64,000 nucleotides of DNA from Candidatus Kuenenia stuttgartensis (GTDB taxonomy: Bacteria; Planctomycetota; UBA11346), in contig CAMCMZ010000007.1 in assembly GCA_945876185.1 (NCBI GenBank), positions 26,880 through 90,879 on the forward strand, given 5' to 3'. Position numbers and translations under genes: made by a program. The notes beneath the pieces are model-generated. The model did no database searches. It had not been told where the DNA came from and saw only the letters and a program-made list of their open reading frames with translations. Numbering within the stretch: position 1 is the first letter of the stretch; the number at the start of each line of letters is the position of its first letter. This document shows, piece after piece, positions 38,501 to 46,021 of this stretch.

Positions 38501-39149
38501 CCCCGACATCAAGATTGGATCGCTGCACTGCCATCATCACGTCGGGCAGAGACACGGCGAAGGCGCGGAGCTTGTCCGGGTCGACGTCGATCTGGTATTG
38601 CTTGACGAAGCCGCCGATGCCGGCGACTTCCGACACACCCTCAACCGAAGTCAGTTGGTAGCGGATGAACCAGTCCTGCAGCGATCGCAGTTCGGCGAGA
38701 TCGAAGCCTTCGCCCTCGACGGTGTACCAGAGCACCTGCCCCAGGGCGGTGGCATCCGGGCCGAGCACCGGCGTGACACCCGGGGGCAGGCGCTGCTGGG
38801 CGACGTTCATCCGCTCCAACACCCGCGACCGCGCCCAGTAGTAATCGATATCGTCCTTGAACACGACGAAGGCCATGCCGAAACCGAAGCCGGACATCGA
38901 CCGGATGCTTTTGACCCCCGGGGTTCCGGCGAGGCTGGTGACCAAGGGGAAGGTGACCTGATCGTCGACATCCTGCGGCGAGCGGCCCTCCCATTCGGCC
39001 ATGACGATGACCTGCTTCTCACCGATATCGGGAATGGCGTCGACCCGGATGTTGGTCATCGACCACCATCCCGCGACGATGAGGCCCGCGACCGCGAGCA
39101 GCACCAGGAAGGTGTTGCGCAGGCACCAATGGATGACGGCGTCGATCAT
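35529..39149 (-). CDS. Heavy-metal efflux RND pump, CusA/CzcA family
   Basis: Inner-membrane proton-driven pump that moves metal ions to the outside together with the adaptor and TolC-like proteins. 1206 residues, about 150 more than CusA. Two halves with large periplasmic loops: N-terminal LVLLAVAGLIVAGWWSMTNI, then GEKQVIVMAEWEGRSPQDVD, proton-relay helix GLAIAIGDVGDMAIIMTENI, LASFVP-like NTLVSFVPVFLLQG, and second half LFGVADDDGVIMSTYLEDAF. An insertion of about 100 residues around the middle (SSHRRIRWLGASHAEHRTGS) explains the extra length. Cu/Ag is the likely substrate from the neighbours. Confidence 0.94.
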   Translation of the reverse strand: MIDAVIHWCLRNTFLVLLAVAGLIVAGWWSMTNIRVDAIPDIGEKQVIVMAEWEGRSPQDVDDQVTFPLVTSLAGTPGVKSIRSMSGFGFGMAFVVFKDDIDYYWARSRVLERMNVAQQRLPPGVTPVLGPDATALGQVLWYTVEGEGFDLAELRSLQDWFIRYQLTSVEGVSEVAGIGGFVKQYQIDVDPDKLRAFAVSLPDVMMAVQRSNLDVGAKVVERNGMEYVVRGVGFVKTPADLELIVVKEYQGTPVLLRHVATVQLGPEFRRGALDRAGKEAVGGVVVMRYGENPLQVVERVKAKITQIEQFLPKKTRTDGSVAQVRIVPFYDRTDIVHETIDTLKEALSEETLVCALIIVLFLLHLRSAVAPVLTLPLAIAGSFVVMYVVGVDANIMSLAGLAIAIGDVGDMAIIMTENIYRHVATKRSDKPHWEAVYDGAKEVGRPILTAVANTLVSFVPVFLLQGQEGKLFGPLAYTKTFAIAAAVVIAITVVPVICLHLFKPVAWRQRTVWMIAAVIGLLGAAATHLVLGLLGTVAGWQGLPTALAVGAILMLAVVRMTRERFLPLEENAVGRRIIAVYTPILHWILSHKLAFLSIPLAILIAGFTVWLGIGIMLNPAEYVINTVAGSRIVDLSQLAVQTVREADGSSHRRIRWLGASHAEHRTGSTGPEVINETRILPGIGREFMPPLDEGSFLAMPSVLPQAALSEVVAVNAKQDAAIASIPEVASVVGKLGRVASALDPAPIGMMETIVVLKPVTAWRQLPVERFFSTWPRWLKAPLAWVWPEQRVITKAEILADMQRVTRMPGVLPTWLQPIQTRLIMLQTGFRAMMGVKIYGQDLREIERIGLAMEQVLRTVPGATDVVAERIVGKPYLEFVVDRERIARFGVRVQDVQDVISTALGGMELTQTVEGRERYGVRVRYARDMRDELPDLERILVPAAGGIQVPISQLCEIRTVVGPQEIKGERNLLVGYVTMNTRDRDEVSVVEDAERMLRQALADGSLKVPQGYYWEWSGQFENQQRATARMAILVPMCMAAMLLMLYLGFRRWWIGPMIFISILVSAGAGFLALGFWGANLSVAVWVGFLVLFGVADDDGVIMSTYLEDAFKDRDFASIDELRQTVVLTALKRIRPALMTIATTSIGLLPLFLINGRGSDVMQPMAIPSVGGIGIQVITGLIAPCVFCAVEEWKWRQRQKVATTSVTP

Positions 39150-39167
39150 GGTTGGTTTCCCGTGCGC

Positions 39168-40760
39168 TCAGTGCTGGTGCGCGGCGGGCATTGGGGCTGG
39201 TGCGGCCGGAGCTGGCGATGCGGTCGGCACCTGGGTTGGCCCCGGTGCCGGTGCCGGCGCAGACCCGGGAACCGGCGCAGCGCCGCCGCCGTGGTCATGG
39301 CCGACCGGAACCGGACCCCCATCCGGATTCAGCAGGCTGGGCAAACCACGGATCTGGGCCTCGCTATCGATAAGGAATCCGCCACGCGCCACGACGCGGT
39401 CACCTGCTTTGAGACCTCCCAACACCACCACCCTCTGATCGTCCACCAGCGGTCCGAGGCGCACCGCAACGGCCTGGAAGGCTCCCGGGGCGGATTCCTG
39501 CCACACGATCGCCCGTGTCCCCAGACTGAGCACGGCGGCAGTCGGGACGACCAGCGGCGCCAGGTTGTCCGCTGCAACCGTGGAGCGTGCAATGATCCGC
39601 AGAGCCATGCCGCAGCGGGGGCAGGCGCCGGAACTGTCGACCACCACCTCAGGATGCATCGGGCAGGTCCATTTCCCCTCGACCTCGGTCGGCCCCGGAT
39701 GGCCATCGGCGCGCACGGTGATGGCGATCTCGGCATGGATGTATTGGTTCGGCTTCAGCAGGTGCTGGGGATTGGCCACGACCACCCGCGCCCGGGCCGA
39801 TCGGGTTTCGGCGCGCAGCACCGGATCGATGAAGGCAACCCGGCCAGTGAAAACCTGGTCGGGCTGGGCATCACTGCGCAGGTCCACCGCTTGGCCAGGA
39901 CGCACCAGACCCAGATCCTGTTCAAAGATGTCGATCTGAGCCCACACCGAATCGAGATTAGCGATGCGATACAGCACCATCCCGGCCGTCACCGGGGCTT
40001 GGGCGACCACCATCTTCTCAACCACGATGCCATCGATCGGCGCCGTGAGGGTCAGCCGTTCCTGGGCTTTACCGCCAGCGGTCAGGACGGTGATCTGCTC
40101 GTCGCTGATGCCATAGCGCCGCAGCCGTTGTCGGGCGGCATCGGCCAGAACCCGCATCGCGGTTTGGCCTTGGGCGATCAGCAGCTCCTGCTGGGCGACA
40201 ACCAGATCCGGGCTGTAGATCTCAGCCAGATGTTCGCCCCGGCGCACCGGCACGCCGGTCTGATCGACATACAGCCGTTCGAGGTAGCCATCGACCCGAC
40301 TGGGAATGCTGGCCAGTCCGGCCTCGTTGTAGTCGATGATACCGACGGTCCGCAGGTGGCGTACCGCCGGACGACGCTGCACGGTCACGGTCGCCACGTC
40401 GGCGATCTGGAGGGCGTGGGCGTCGAGTATCAGGACCTGAGCCGGGGCGGTTGCGGAAGAGGTGGCAGAAGCGGTGGCAGAAGCGGTGGCGGAAGCGGTA
40501 GCGGCGCTCGCCTCTCCTGCCGGAACCAGCGGCATGCCGCAGATCGGGCAGGCTCCCGCCTGCGGCAGGCGGATCTGCGGATGCATGGAGCAGGTCCAGA
40601 CGGAAGCCGTCGCCGGTTTGACCGAGGCAGGCAGCGCGTGGGTTGGCGCGGACAGCGGACCGAACCAACCTCGCACGATCCACGAACCGACGGCCGCAGC
40701 GACGATCACCGCCACCATCAATATCCACCATACGAAGGGCCTCTGGACGGACGGATTCAT
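39168..40760 (-). CDS. RND efflux periplasmic adaptor, CusB-like, with two heavy-metal-binding domains
   Basis: 530 residues. N-terminal membrane anchor (WWILMVAVIVAAAVGSWIV), a first heavy-metal-binding domain (WTCSMHPQIRLPQAGACPIC), an Ala/Ser/Thr linker made by a 12-bp repeat, then adaptor barrel and hairpin (YNEAGLASIPSRVDGYLERL, GIVVEKMVVAQAPV, RPGQAVDLRSDAQPDQVFTG). A second such domain (WTCPMHPEVVVDSSGACPRC) is inserted near residue 365, and the end is Pro/His-rich (PAPMPAAHQH). Two metal domains in one adaptor could pass copper to the pump. ATG 40760 overlaps the preceding stop (ATGA). Confidence 0.92.
   Translation of the reverse strand: MNPSVQRPFVWWILMVAVIVAAAVGSWIVRGWFGPLSAPTHALPASVKPATASVWTCSMHPQIRLPQAGACPICGMPLVPAGEASAATASATASATASATSSATAPAQVLILDAHALQIADVATVTVQRRPAVRHLRTVGIIDYNEAGLASIPSRVDGYLERLYVDQTGVPVRRGEHLAEIYSPDLVVAQQELLIAQGQTAMRVLADAARQRLRRYGISDEQITVLTAGGKAQERLTLTAPIDGIVVEKMVVAQAPVTAGMVLYRIANLDSVWAQIDIFEQDLGLVRPGQAVDLRSDAQPDQVFTGRVAFIDPVLRAETRSARARVVVANPQHLLKPNQYIHAEIAITVRADGHPGPTEVEGKWTCPMHPEVVVDSSGACPRCGMALRIIARSTVAADNLAPLVVPTAAVLSLGTRAIVWQESAPGAFQAVAVRLGPLVDDQRVVVLGGLKAGDRVVARGGFLIDSEAQIRGLPSLLNPDGGPVPVGHDHGGGAAPVPGSAPAPAPGPTQVPTASPAPAAPAPMPAAHQH
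40447..40506. repeat. 12-bp tandem repeat inside the adaptor gene
   Basis: Five 12-base units close to GCGGTGGCAGAA; they encode the SATA-type linker between the first metal-binding domain and the adaptor body. In frame, so length changes are tolerated. Confidence 0.9.
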
Positions 40761-42082
40761 GGGTGGCTCTCTGCCGTGGTGGAAGGAGGTGGAGCGAGCA
40801 ACCACAAACCGGCCCGTGCTCGGGCGGCATCGGCGTCGGTGACGATGACGGTGCGTTGGGCCTGGGCCAATTCGTCGAAACGGTCGAAGAGCATGGCTGT
40901 CGCGCCCGCCATGCCGGCCGCCGATTCGGCCGCCAAGGTGTCCAGTTCCTGCGCTAGACGTGTGCTCGTCGCTTCAGCCCATTGCCTGGCCCGCGCGGCC
41001 TGGCCGATCGCCCGTCGCGCCCGCGCCAGCATTTCACTGGCCTCCACCAGGGCACCAGCCCGGTCCAGGGTCGCGGCGGATCGATCGGTTCCGGCTGCGA
41101 CCACCGCCCCGGCATAGGCCTCACGCCAGAGCGGCACGCTGACCCGCAACGCGACTTCCCAGGCATCGTTTTTCTCTTCACCATCTTCACGCCAACGGCC
41201 AATCACCGAGACCATGGGACGCCCCCGGGACCGGGCCATGGACTCGTCGGCCGTCGCCATCTCCGCCCGGCTCTGAGCCATGACGACCTCAGGCGCCTGC
41301 GCCACGTCGATCTTGTCCGGGTCCGGGGTTGCCAGTTCGGGCAGCACCGCGCCGGGCGGCAGGCCGAGTATCGCCGCCGCCATGCCTGCCGCGTCGGCGG
41401 CCATACGGTCATCCTGCGCCGCCATGAGTTCGGCCTCGGTGGCGCGCGACTCCAGCGACAGGGGCTCGCGCACCCTGGCCTTGCCCACCGCCACCGCAGA
41501 CCGGGTCAACAGATCGGCCAGCACGCGTGCCCGCGCCGCGATCTCCAGATCGAGTTTCGCCAAGGCGGTGGCGGATCGGCGTTCGATGAGCGCCGCATGC
41601 ACCGCCACCGCAGTACGGCCACGGACTGCCGCATATTGGGTCGCTGCCATGGTGATCGCAGCCCGCGCCGAGTCCTGTTCCTCCGTGCGTTCACCCCAAC
41701 GCGGCAGCGGTTGTTCGACCTCGATCATGCGCGATTCCATCTTGGTGGCGGGGACGCGCATGTAGCCGACCATGACCATCGGATCCGGCAGCACGCCGGC
41801 CAACCGCGCCCGGGCTTGGGCCGCCTGGTACCGTTGGCGCGCGGCACGCACGGCGGGCGCATTGCTGAGCACGTCGTCAGGCACGGCGGGTTGAGGTGCT
41901 GCAATGGTCGAAATCGGCGCTGGATCGTGGGGAACACTGACCTCTTCAGAAACCAGCCGATGGTCTCGCACCGGATCGGACCTGCTGCACGAAAGCAGGA
42001 GCACAGCACAGAAGAGGGCTGAAAGGCCTTGCGGGATGAGGTGCGGAATCTGGTCGCGTTTCGTCCCGCCTGGTCGAGCCAT
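40757..42082 (-). CDS. Outer-membrane efflux lipoprotein, TolC/CusC family
   Basis: 441 residues from ATG 42082. The N-terminus has a signal with lipobox (ALFCAVLLLSCSRSD), so the mature protein should be a lipoprotein. Two OEP repeats are visible: PAVRAARQRYQAAQARARLA...PDPMVMVGY and EVVMAQSRAEMATADESMAR...RPMVSVIGRW, each with long helices forming the periplasmic tunnel. It completes the tripartite pump with the next two genes. Start is uncertain: ATG 42139 and 42151 are in frame, but 42082 gives the most standard signal peptide. Confidence 0.88.
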   Translation of the reverse strand: MARPGGTKRDQIPHLIPQGLSALFCAVLLLSCSRSDPVRDHRLVSEEVSVPHDPAPISTIAAPQPAVPDDVLSNAPAVRAARQRYQAAQARARLAGVLPDPMVMVGYMRVPATKMESRMIEVEQPLPRWGERTEEQDSARAAITMAATQYAAVRGRTAVAVHAALIERRSATALAKLDLEIAARARVLADLLTRSAVAVGKARVREPLSLESRATEAELMAAQDDRMAADAAGMAAAILGLPPGAVLPELATPDPDKIDVAQAPEVVMAQSRAEMATADESMARSRGRPMVSVIGRWREDGEEKNDAWEVALRVSVPLWREAYAGAVVAAGTDRSAATLDRAGALVEASEMLARARRAIGQAARARQWAEATSTRLAQELDTLAAESAAGMAGATAMLFDRFDELAQAQRTVIVTDADAARARAGLWLLAPPPSTTAESHP

Positions 42083-42084
42083 CG

Positions 42085-42249
42085 TCACCGGTTGCCGAGC
42101 ATCGGGGATCCTGACCTTTTCGGCTTTCGGCACTTGCATGGGATCTCGCATACGTGAGGCCGCTGGAGTCGGGCATTCAGCATATTTAGGGCTGCTTCGA
42201 CCATGCTCGATAGGGTGATCACCCCATAGGCAATGACCCAGGCGGTCAT
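42085..42249 (-). CDS. Possible small ORF heading the metal operon
   Basis: 54 residues: MTAWVIAYGVITLSSMVEAA, LNMLNARLQRPHVC, then a basic Cys-containing end (KCRKPKRSGSPMLGNR). Its stop is two bases before ATG 42082 of the TolC gene. The first 30 residues look like one membrane helix and are reminiscent of the start of M48-type (Ste24) membrane proteases, after which the sequence loses resemblance. It may be the frameshifted stump of a larger gene rather than a working one. Confidence 0.3.
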   Translation of the reverse strand: MTAWVIAYGVITLSSMVEAALNMLNARLQRPHVCEIPCKCRKPKRSGSPMLGNR

Positions 42250-42310
42250 GGCCCGGATCCGGAATGCGTGGGCAATTGCGCGGAGGCGCGAACCAGGGAT
42301 GGAGGCGATC

Positions 42311-42783
42311 CACGCTGGCTGCCGCTGCTGATCCGCGCCGCCGACTGGATGCTGACCTGGCGCAAAGCTTACAATGTGCGCTTCGATCCGCGCAACGACC
42401 TTGGCGCGGGCGGCCTGCGCACCGTGGGCGGCGATTTCGCCTCAGACAACAACAACCACCAGCACGTCTACGGCATGAACTACCTCGGCGAGCTGCCTCG
42501 GCTGACGGCGATCACCGGCAATCCGTACTACGCCGAGCGCGCCGACGACCATTTCCGTTTCACCTGCCAGCTGCTGTGCAAGGTCGACGGCCAGTGGAAC
42601 GGCCAGCGCGGCATGTTGACGGAACAGTTCTACACCACCGACTGGTCGATCTGGGACGGCTGGGATCCGACCCCGGCCCACGTCCAGAAAGGCACCCCGA
42701 TGGGCTTCAGCCATTCGTGGTGCATCAACATGGTGCTGCTGGGCCTGAAGGAGATGGCTTCAACGCGGGGCGCTGACGGCTAA
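42311..42783 (+). pseudogene. 5'-truncated second copy of the glycosidase-like gene
   Basis: Encodes about 157 residues homologous to the C-terminus of the gene ending at 29856, beginning RWLPLLIRAADWMLTWRKAY and ending SHSWCINMVLLGLKEM. It runs in frame to a TAA at 42783, with its own last ~13 codons. The missing ~500 N-terminal residues should lie where the metal block now is. An ATG-like codon at 42268 opens the frame but belongs to unrelated junction DNA. No product is expected. Confidence 0.88.
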
Positions 42784-42794
42784 GCCCCGCAGCC

Positions 42795-43442
42795 TCAGCC
42801 TTCGACGAGCAGGTCTTCCAAAGTCAGGTGGTTGTCTTCCAGGTGCACGGCGCCTTCGATCGAAAGCGCGGTCCAGGGCATGAGTTCAAGGCGGGTGCGC
42901 GGGATCACGGACTTGGTGTATTCACACAGCCCGAAGGGGATCGGTTCACTGGTGTCGATCTTGCGAATGGCGCGGTCGATCTGCCAGAGGAACTCTTTTT
43001 CGTCGCCGGCGAGGCCGAGGCTGACGTCCTGGAGATCCGCGTCACTGCCGCGTTCGGCGCTGTGCTGCGGCGTCGTGTGGCCGTCTTCGGCCTCCATCGC
43101 GTCCTTTTCCAGCTGGGCGATGTCGTTGGTCAGGGCGGCGCGCTTGGTGATCAGGAGCAGGCGCCACTTCGACAGGTCGTCGGCGTTGAACGGCGAACGC
43201 AACTGCGGCGCGGGCTTGGAGGAGCCGTTCTTGCTGCCGTTGACCGGTTCGCGCCTGGCGATCTCGCGTGTCACCGGTTTGACCGCCGGGCGGGAGCCGC
43301 TGCCGTTCTTGGCCGCGGTCGCCGGCTTGGCGTTGACCTTGTCGGGCTTGCCGCTTTTTTCGATATTTTCGTGCTTTTCCGATTTGACCGTTTCGGTCTT
43401 CTCGGCGCGGTCCCGGGTCTTGGTCTTGCTCTTGCTTGGCAT
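42795..43442 (-). CDS. TraR/DksA-family protein with degenerate zinc finger
   Basis: 215 residues. The first ~85 are Lys/Ser/Glu-rich and probably disordered (MPSKSKTKTRDRAEKTETVK). Then comes a coiled-coil segment (WRLLLITKRAALTNDIAQLE), the DksA-like GDEKEFLWQIDRAIRKID and a remnant finger GLCEYTKSVIPRTRLELMPW. Canonical DksA has four finger Cys; only one is left. RNA polymerase secondary-channel regulation is known for the family but not shown here. Ends 11 bases from the truncated gene, convergent. Confidence 0.85.
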   Translation of the reverse strand: MPSKSKTKTRDRAEKTETVKSEKHENIEKSGKPDKVNAKPATAAKNGSGSRPAVKPVTREIARREPVNGSKNGSSKPAPQLRSPFNADDLSKWRLLLITKRAALTNDIAQLEKDAMEAEDGHTTPQHSAERGSDADLQDVSLGLAGDEKEFLWQIDRAIRKIDTSEPIPFGLCEYTKSVIPRTRLELMPWTALSIEGAVHLEDNHLTLEDLLVEG

Positions 43443-43725
43443 CGAGTACCTCTGGTCTTTTGAATGGCACGGAACGAGGTTCCGCGCAAGTCCGATTTTC
43501 TAGGGCGCGCGAAGGTTGGTTCCGACGCCTGGGATTGCAAGCGACGATTCCCTCGATTTCATTCACTGCGAAAATGCTGCCGAGTGACACGGCATGGCCT
43601 GGCCGCTTTCTGCCGCAAGCCCCGTCCTGGTCGCATGGACAGGGCCTCTCATCCCCGTATGTATTCGCGGCCATGGATCCGCGTGCAACGTTGGTGATCG
43701 ACTGGTCGCTGGCCCTCGCAGAGGG

Positions 43726-44838
43726 ATGTCCGTGCCAGCGCCGGTGAATGCCGAGATGATCGGGGGCATCCCCCTGGTCTCGGTCATCGGCACCCCGCGC
43801 ACCATGGGCGAGCACATCGGCGAGCGGATGAAGTCGCGTCTACAGGTGCTGTCGCAGTACCTGTATGAACAGCTGGGTTCGCTCGCGGAATCGGCGCGCC
43901 AGGGCACGCCGCTGAGCGTCGAGGACCAGCGCCGGAACCTGCGCGACAACGCGACCCCGACCACCACGCTGGAGCCGGCGTTGTGGATGGAGCTCGCCGC
44001 GATGGCCGGGGCTGCCGACCTGCCGCCCGAGGATCTGCTGCAGGTGCACGGCTTCCCTGACCTGCTGTCGCGCCACCGCTGCCGGGTTCCGCCTAGCCGC
44101 AGTACGTTCATCGCCCTCGGCCCGGACCACTGCGACCATAGGCACACCCGCCTGATCCTGGCCTGGCATCTTGATCCCACTTTCCTGCCCTATGTCACCC
44201 TGATCCGCCGCATCCCAGCGCACGGCCCCGCGTCGGTGTCGCTGACCCTGGCCGGTCTGCACCCGGTCGCCGGACTGAGCGAGGCCGGGATCGCGGTCGC
44301 CGCCAACGACCTGCGGGTCGAGGACGGCACCAATGGCCATTTCACCACGCATCTGCTCGCCGCCACTTTGACCGCGCCCAGTCTGGAGGACGCCGTGCAC
44401 CGGGTGACCTGCGGCTCGCGCCAGGGCGGCCGCTGCATCCATCTGATGACCGGCCAGGGGCAGCGGGTGTCGGTCGAGCTCAGTGGCAGCCAGTCCTGCG
44501 TCCTCAACGATCCGCTGCCGGGCAGCCCGCGCGTCCACACCAACCACGCCCTGGCCGAGCCGATTCGCGCGGTGTTATCGGTCCCGCACGATGACCTCAG
44601 CCGTCAGCGCCTGTCGCATTTCGCTAGTCTGGCCGTGGCGGCGCGCGACGCGACGCCGAGCGAGATCGCGAGCTGGTTCGGCCTCGGCGAGCCCGCCGGG
44701 TCGCACCGCATCCAAGGCGCCTACGCCTGCGGCGCGACGCCCGATCACACGGTTCTGTTCATCGCCGACCCCCATTCGCGTCAGGTCCATCTGCACCGGG
44801 GCGGCACCTCGTGCAGCCTGGAGACCATCACCCTGTGA
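43726..44838 (+). CDS. C45-type autoproteolytic hydrolase/acyltransferase homologue
   Basis: About 370 residues from ATG 43726; ATG 43756 is also possible. Resembles isopenicillin N acyltransferase-like Ntn-hydrolases: GIPLVSVIGTPRTMGEHIG near the start, RSTFIALGPDH and RLILAWHLDP (usual C(S/T)(S/T)F...GRNxDW), SLTLAGLHPVAGLSEAGIAV and VLNDPLPGSPRVHTNHALAE. The Cys that becomes the N-terminal nucleophile in this family appears replaced: RSTF stands where CSTF is expected. Either the enzyme is inactive or it uses another residue. Substrate unknown. Overlaps lpxK by four bases. Confidence 0.75.
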   Translation: MSVPAPVNAEMIGGIPLVSVIGTPRTMGEHIGERMKSRLQVLSQYLYEQLGSLAESARQGTPLSVEDQRRNLRDNATPTTTLEPALWMELAAMAGAADLPPEDLLQVHGFPDLLSRHRCRVPPSRSTFIALGPDHCDHRHTRLILAWHLDPTFLPYVTLIRRIPAHGPASVSLTLAGLHPVAGLSEAGIAVAANDLRVEDGTNGHFTTHLLAATLTAPSLEDAVHRVTCGSRQGGRCIHLMTGQGQRVSVELSGSQSCVLNDPLPGSPRVHTNHALAEPIRAVLSVPHDDLSRQRLSHFASLAVAARDATPSEIASWFGLGEPAGSHRIQGAYACGATPDHTVLFIADPHSRQVHLHRGGTSCSLETITL

Positions 44839-45971
44839 CCGCACCCTGGCCGGTCGAAGGCGTGCGCGGCCGCTGGCTGGAGGACCTGCCGGATTCACCG
44901 TGGCGCTGGTTCGGTCTGCCGGGTTGGCTGTTCTGGCGCCCGATCATCGCCATACGCAATGTCGCCTGGGACCGGGTGCTGACGCCGACCCGCCTGCCGG
45001 TTCCCGTGATCGCGATCGGCAACCTCACCGCCGGCGGCACCGGCAAAACCCCGGCGGTGCGCCTGGTCTGCGGCCTGCTGGCGCAACTCGGCCTCAAACC
45101 GGCGGTGCTCATGCGCGGCTATCGCGCTGCGCCGGGCGAGACCGTCAACGACGAGGCACGCGAACTCGCTGAATGGCCGGTGGTCAGCGATCCTGACCGC
45201 GTGCGCGGCGGGCGGAAGGCGCTGGCTGACGGTGCGGATTGCCTGGTGCTGGACGATGGTTTCCAACACCGACGCCTGCACCGCGATCTCGATTTGGTGC
45301 TCATCGACGCGACCCGGCCCTGGGGTGCTGCGGATGGTGGGCGCGGCGCGGTGCTGCCGCTGGGTTTTCGGCGCGAGGGGCTAAGTGGACTTGCCCGCGC
45401 CCAGGCATTCTGGCTCAGCCGGGCCGGGCTGGTGCCGCCTGAGCGCATCACCGCGATCCGCGCCCGGTTGCCACCCGATCGGCTGATCATCCAAGACCAA
45501 TTGGGCGACCTGCTCCTGGAACCGCTGACTCCCGGTTTGCCGCAGACGACCAGCTTGCCACTACCAACCAGCTCGCCGCAAGCCGGCCAGCCGGTCGTCT
45601 TGGCCAGCGGCATCGGCAATCCCGCCAACTTCGCCGCAACGGCCCTGGCGGCTGGACTGACCATCGCGCGAGAACTGCGCTTCCCCGACCACCATCGCTA
45701 TGACGCCCGCGATGTGGCGATCCTGGCGAATCGCGTGGGCCGCGCAGCAGGCTCAGGCTCAGGCTCAGCGCATGCCGGCCTGGTCATCACCGGCAAGGAC
45801 GCGGTGAAACTGCGCGACCTGCTGCCACCGGCGCTGGCCGCACGCACCTCGATCCTGCATGGCCAGGTCGGGCTTGGCGATGTGCAAACCTCAGCTTTAC
45901 GCGATCTGCTGCGCCAAACGCTTGCCGCTGCCGGGGCATCCGCTAGGTCTGCTCCCCGCACTCCGACCTGA
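44835..45971 (+). CDS. lpxK: Tetraacyldisaccharide 4'-kinase
   Basis: Phosphorylates the 4' position of the lipid A disaccharide at the inner membrane. 378 residues from GTG 44835, which overlaps the stop of the gene before (GTGA). Features: hydrophobic start FGLPGWLFWRPIIAIRN, P-loop VIAIGNLTAGGTGKTPAVRL, MRGYRA, VNDEARELAE and LVLDDGFQHRRLHRDLDLVL. A C-terminal SGIGNPANFAATALAAG and HHRYDARD follow, as usual. Shows that the organism makes lipid A. No other lpx gene is in the window. Confidence 0.94.
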   Translation: MTAPWPVEGVRGRWLEDLPDSPWRWFGLPGWLFWRPIIAIRNVAWDRVLTPTRLPVPVIAIGNLTAGGTGKTPAVRLVCGLLAQLGLKPAVLMRGYRAAPGETVNDEARELAEWPVVSDPDRVRGGRKALADGADCLVLDDGFQHRRLHRDLDLVLIDATRPWGAADGGRGAVLPLGFRREGLSGLARAQAFWLSRAGLVPPERITAIRARLPPDRLIIQDQLGDLLLEPLTPGLPQTTSLPLPTSSPQAGQPVVLASGIGNPANFAATALAAGLTIARELRFPDHHRYDARDVAILANRVGRAAGSGSGSAHAGLVITGKDAVKLRDLLPPALAARTSILHGQVGLGDVQTSALRDLLRQTLAAAGASARSAPRTPT

Positions 45972-46021
45972 TCCTGCGCCGTCACCCCGCTTCCACCCCG
46001 CCCGACCCGCCAAAGGTTCCC

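Noticed and set aside
32677..41117. Long plus-strand frames (32677-34938, 36156-38219, 38361-41117) across the metal operon
   Set aside because: All lie opposite P-type ATPase, RND pump and adaptor genes with clear motifs; their translations are rich in His/Gln/Asp/Arg without any family features.
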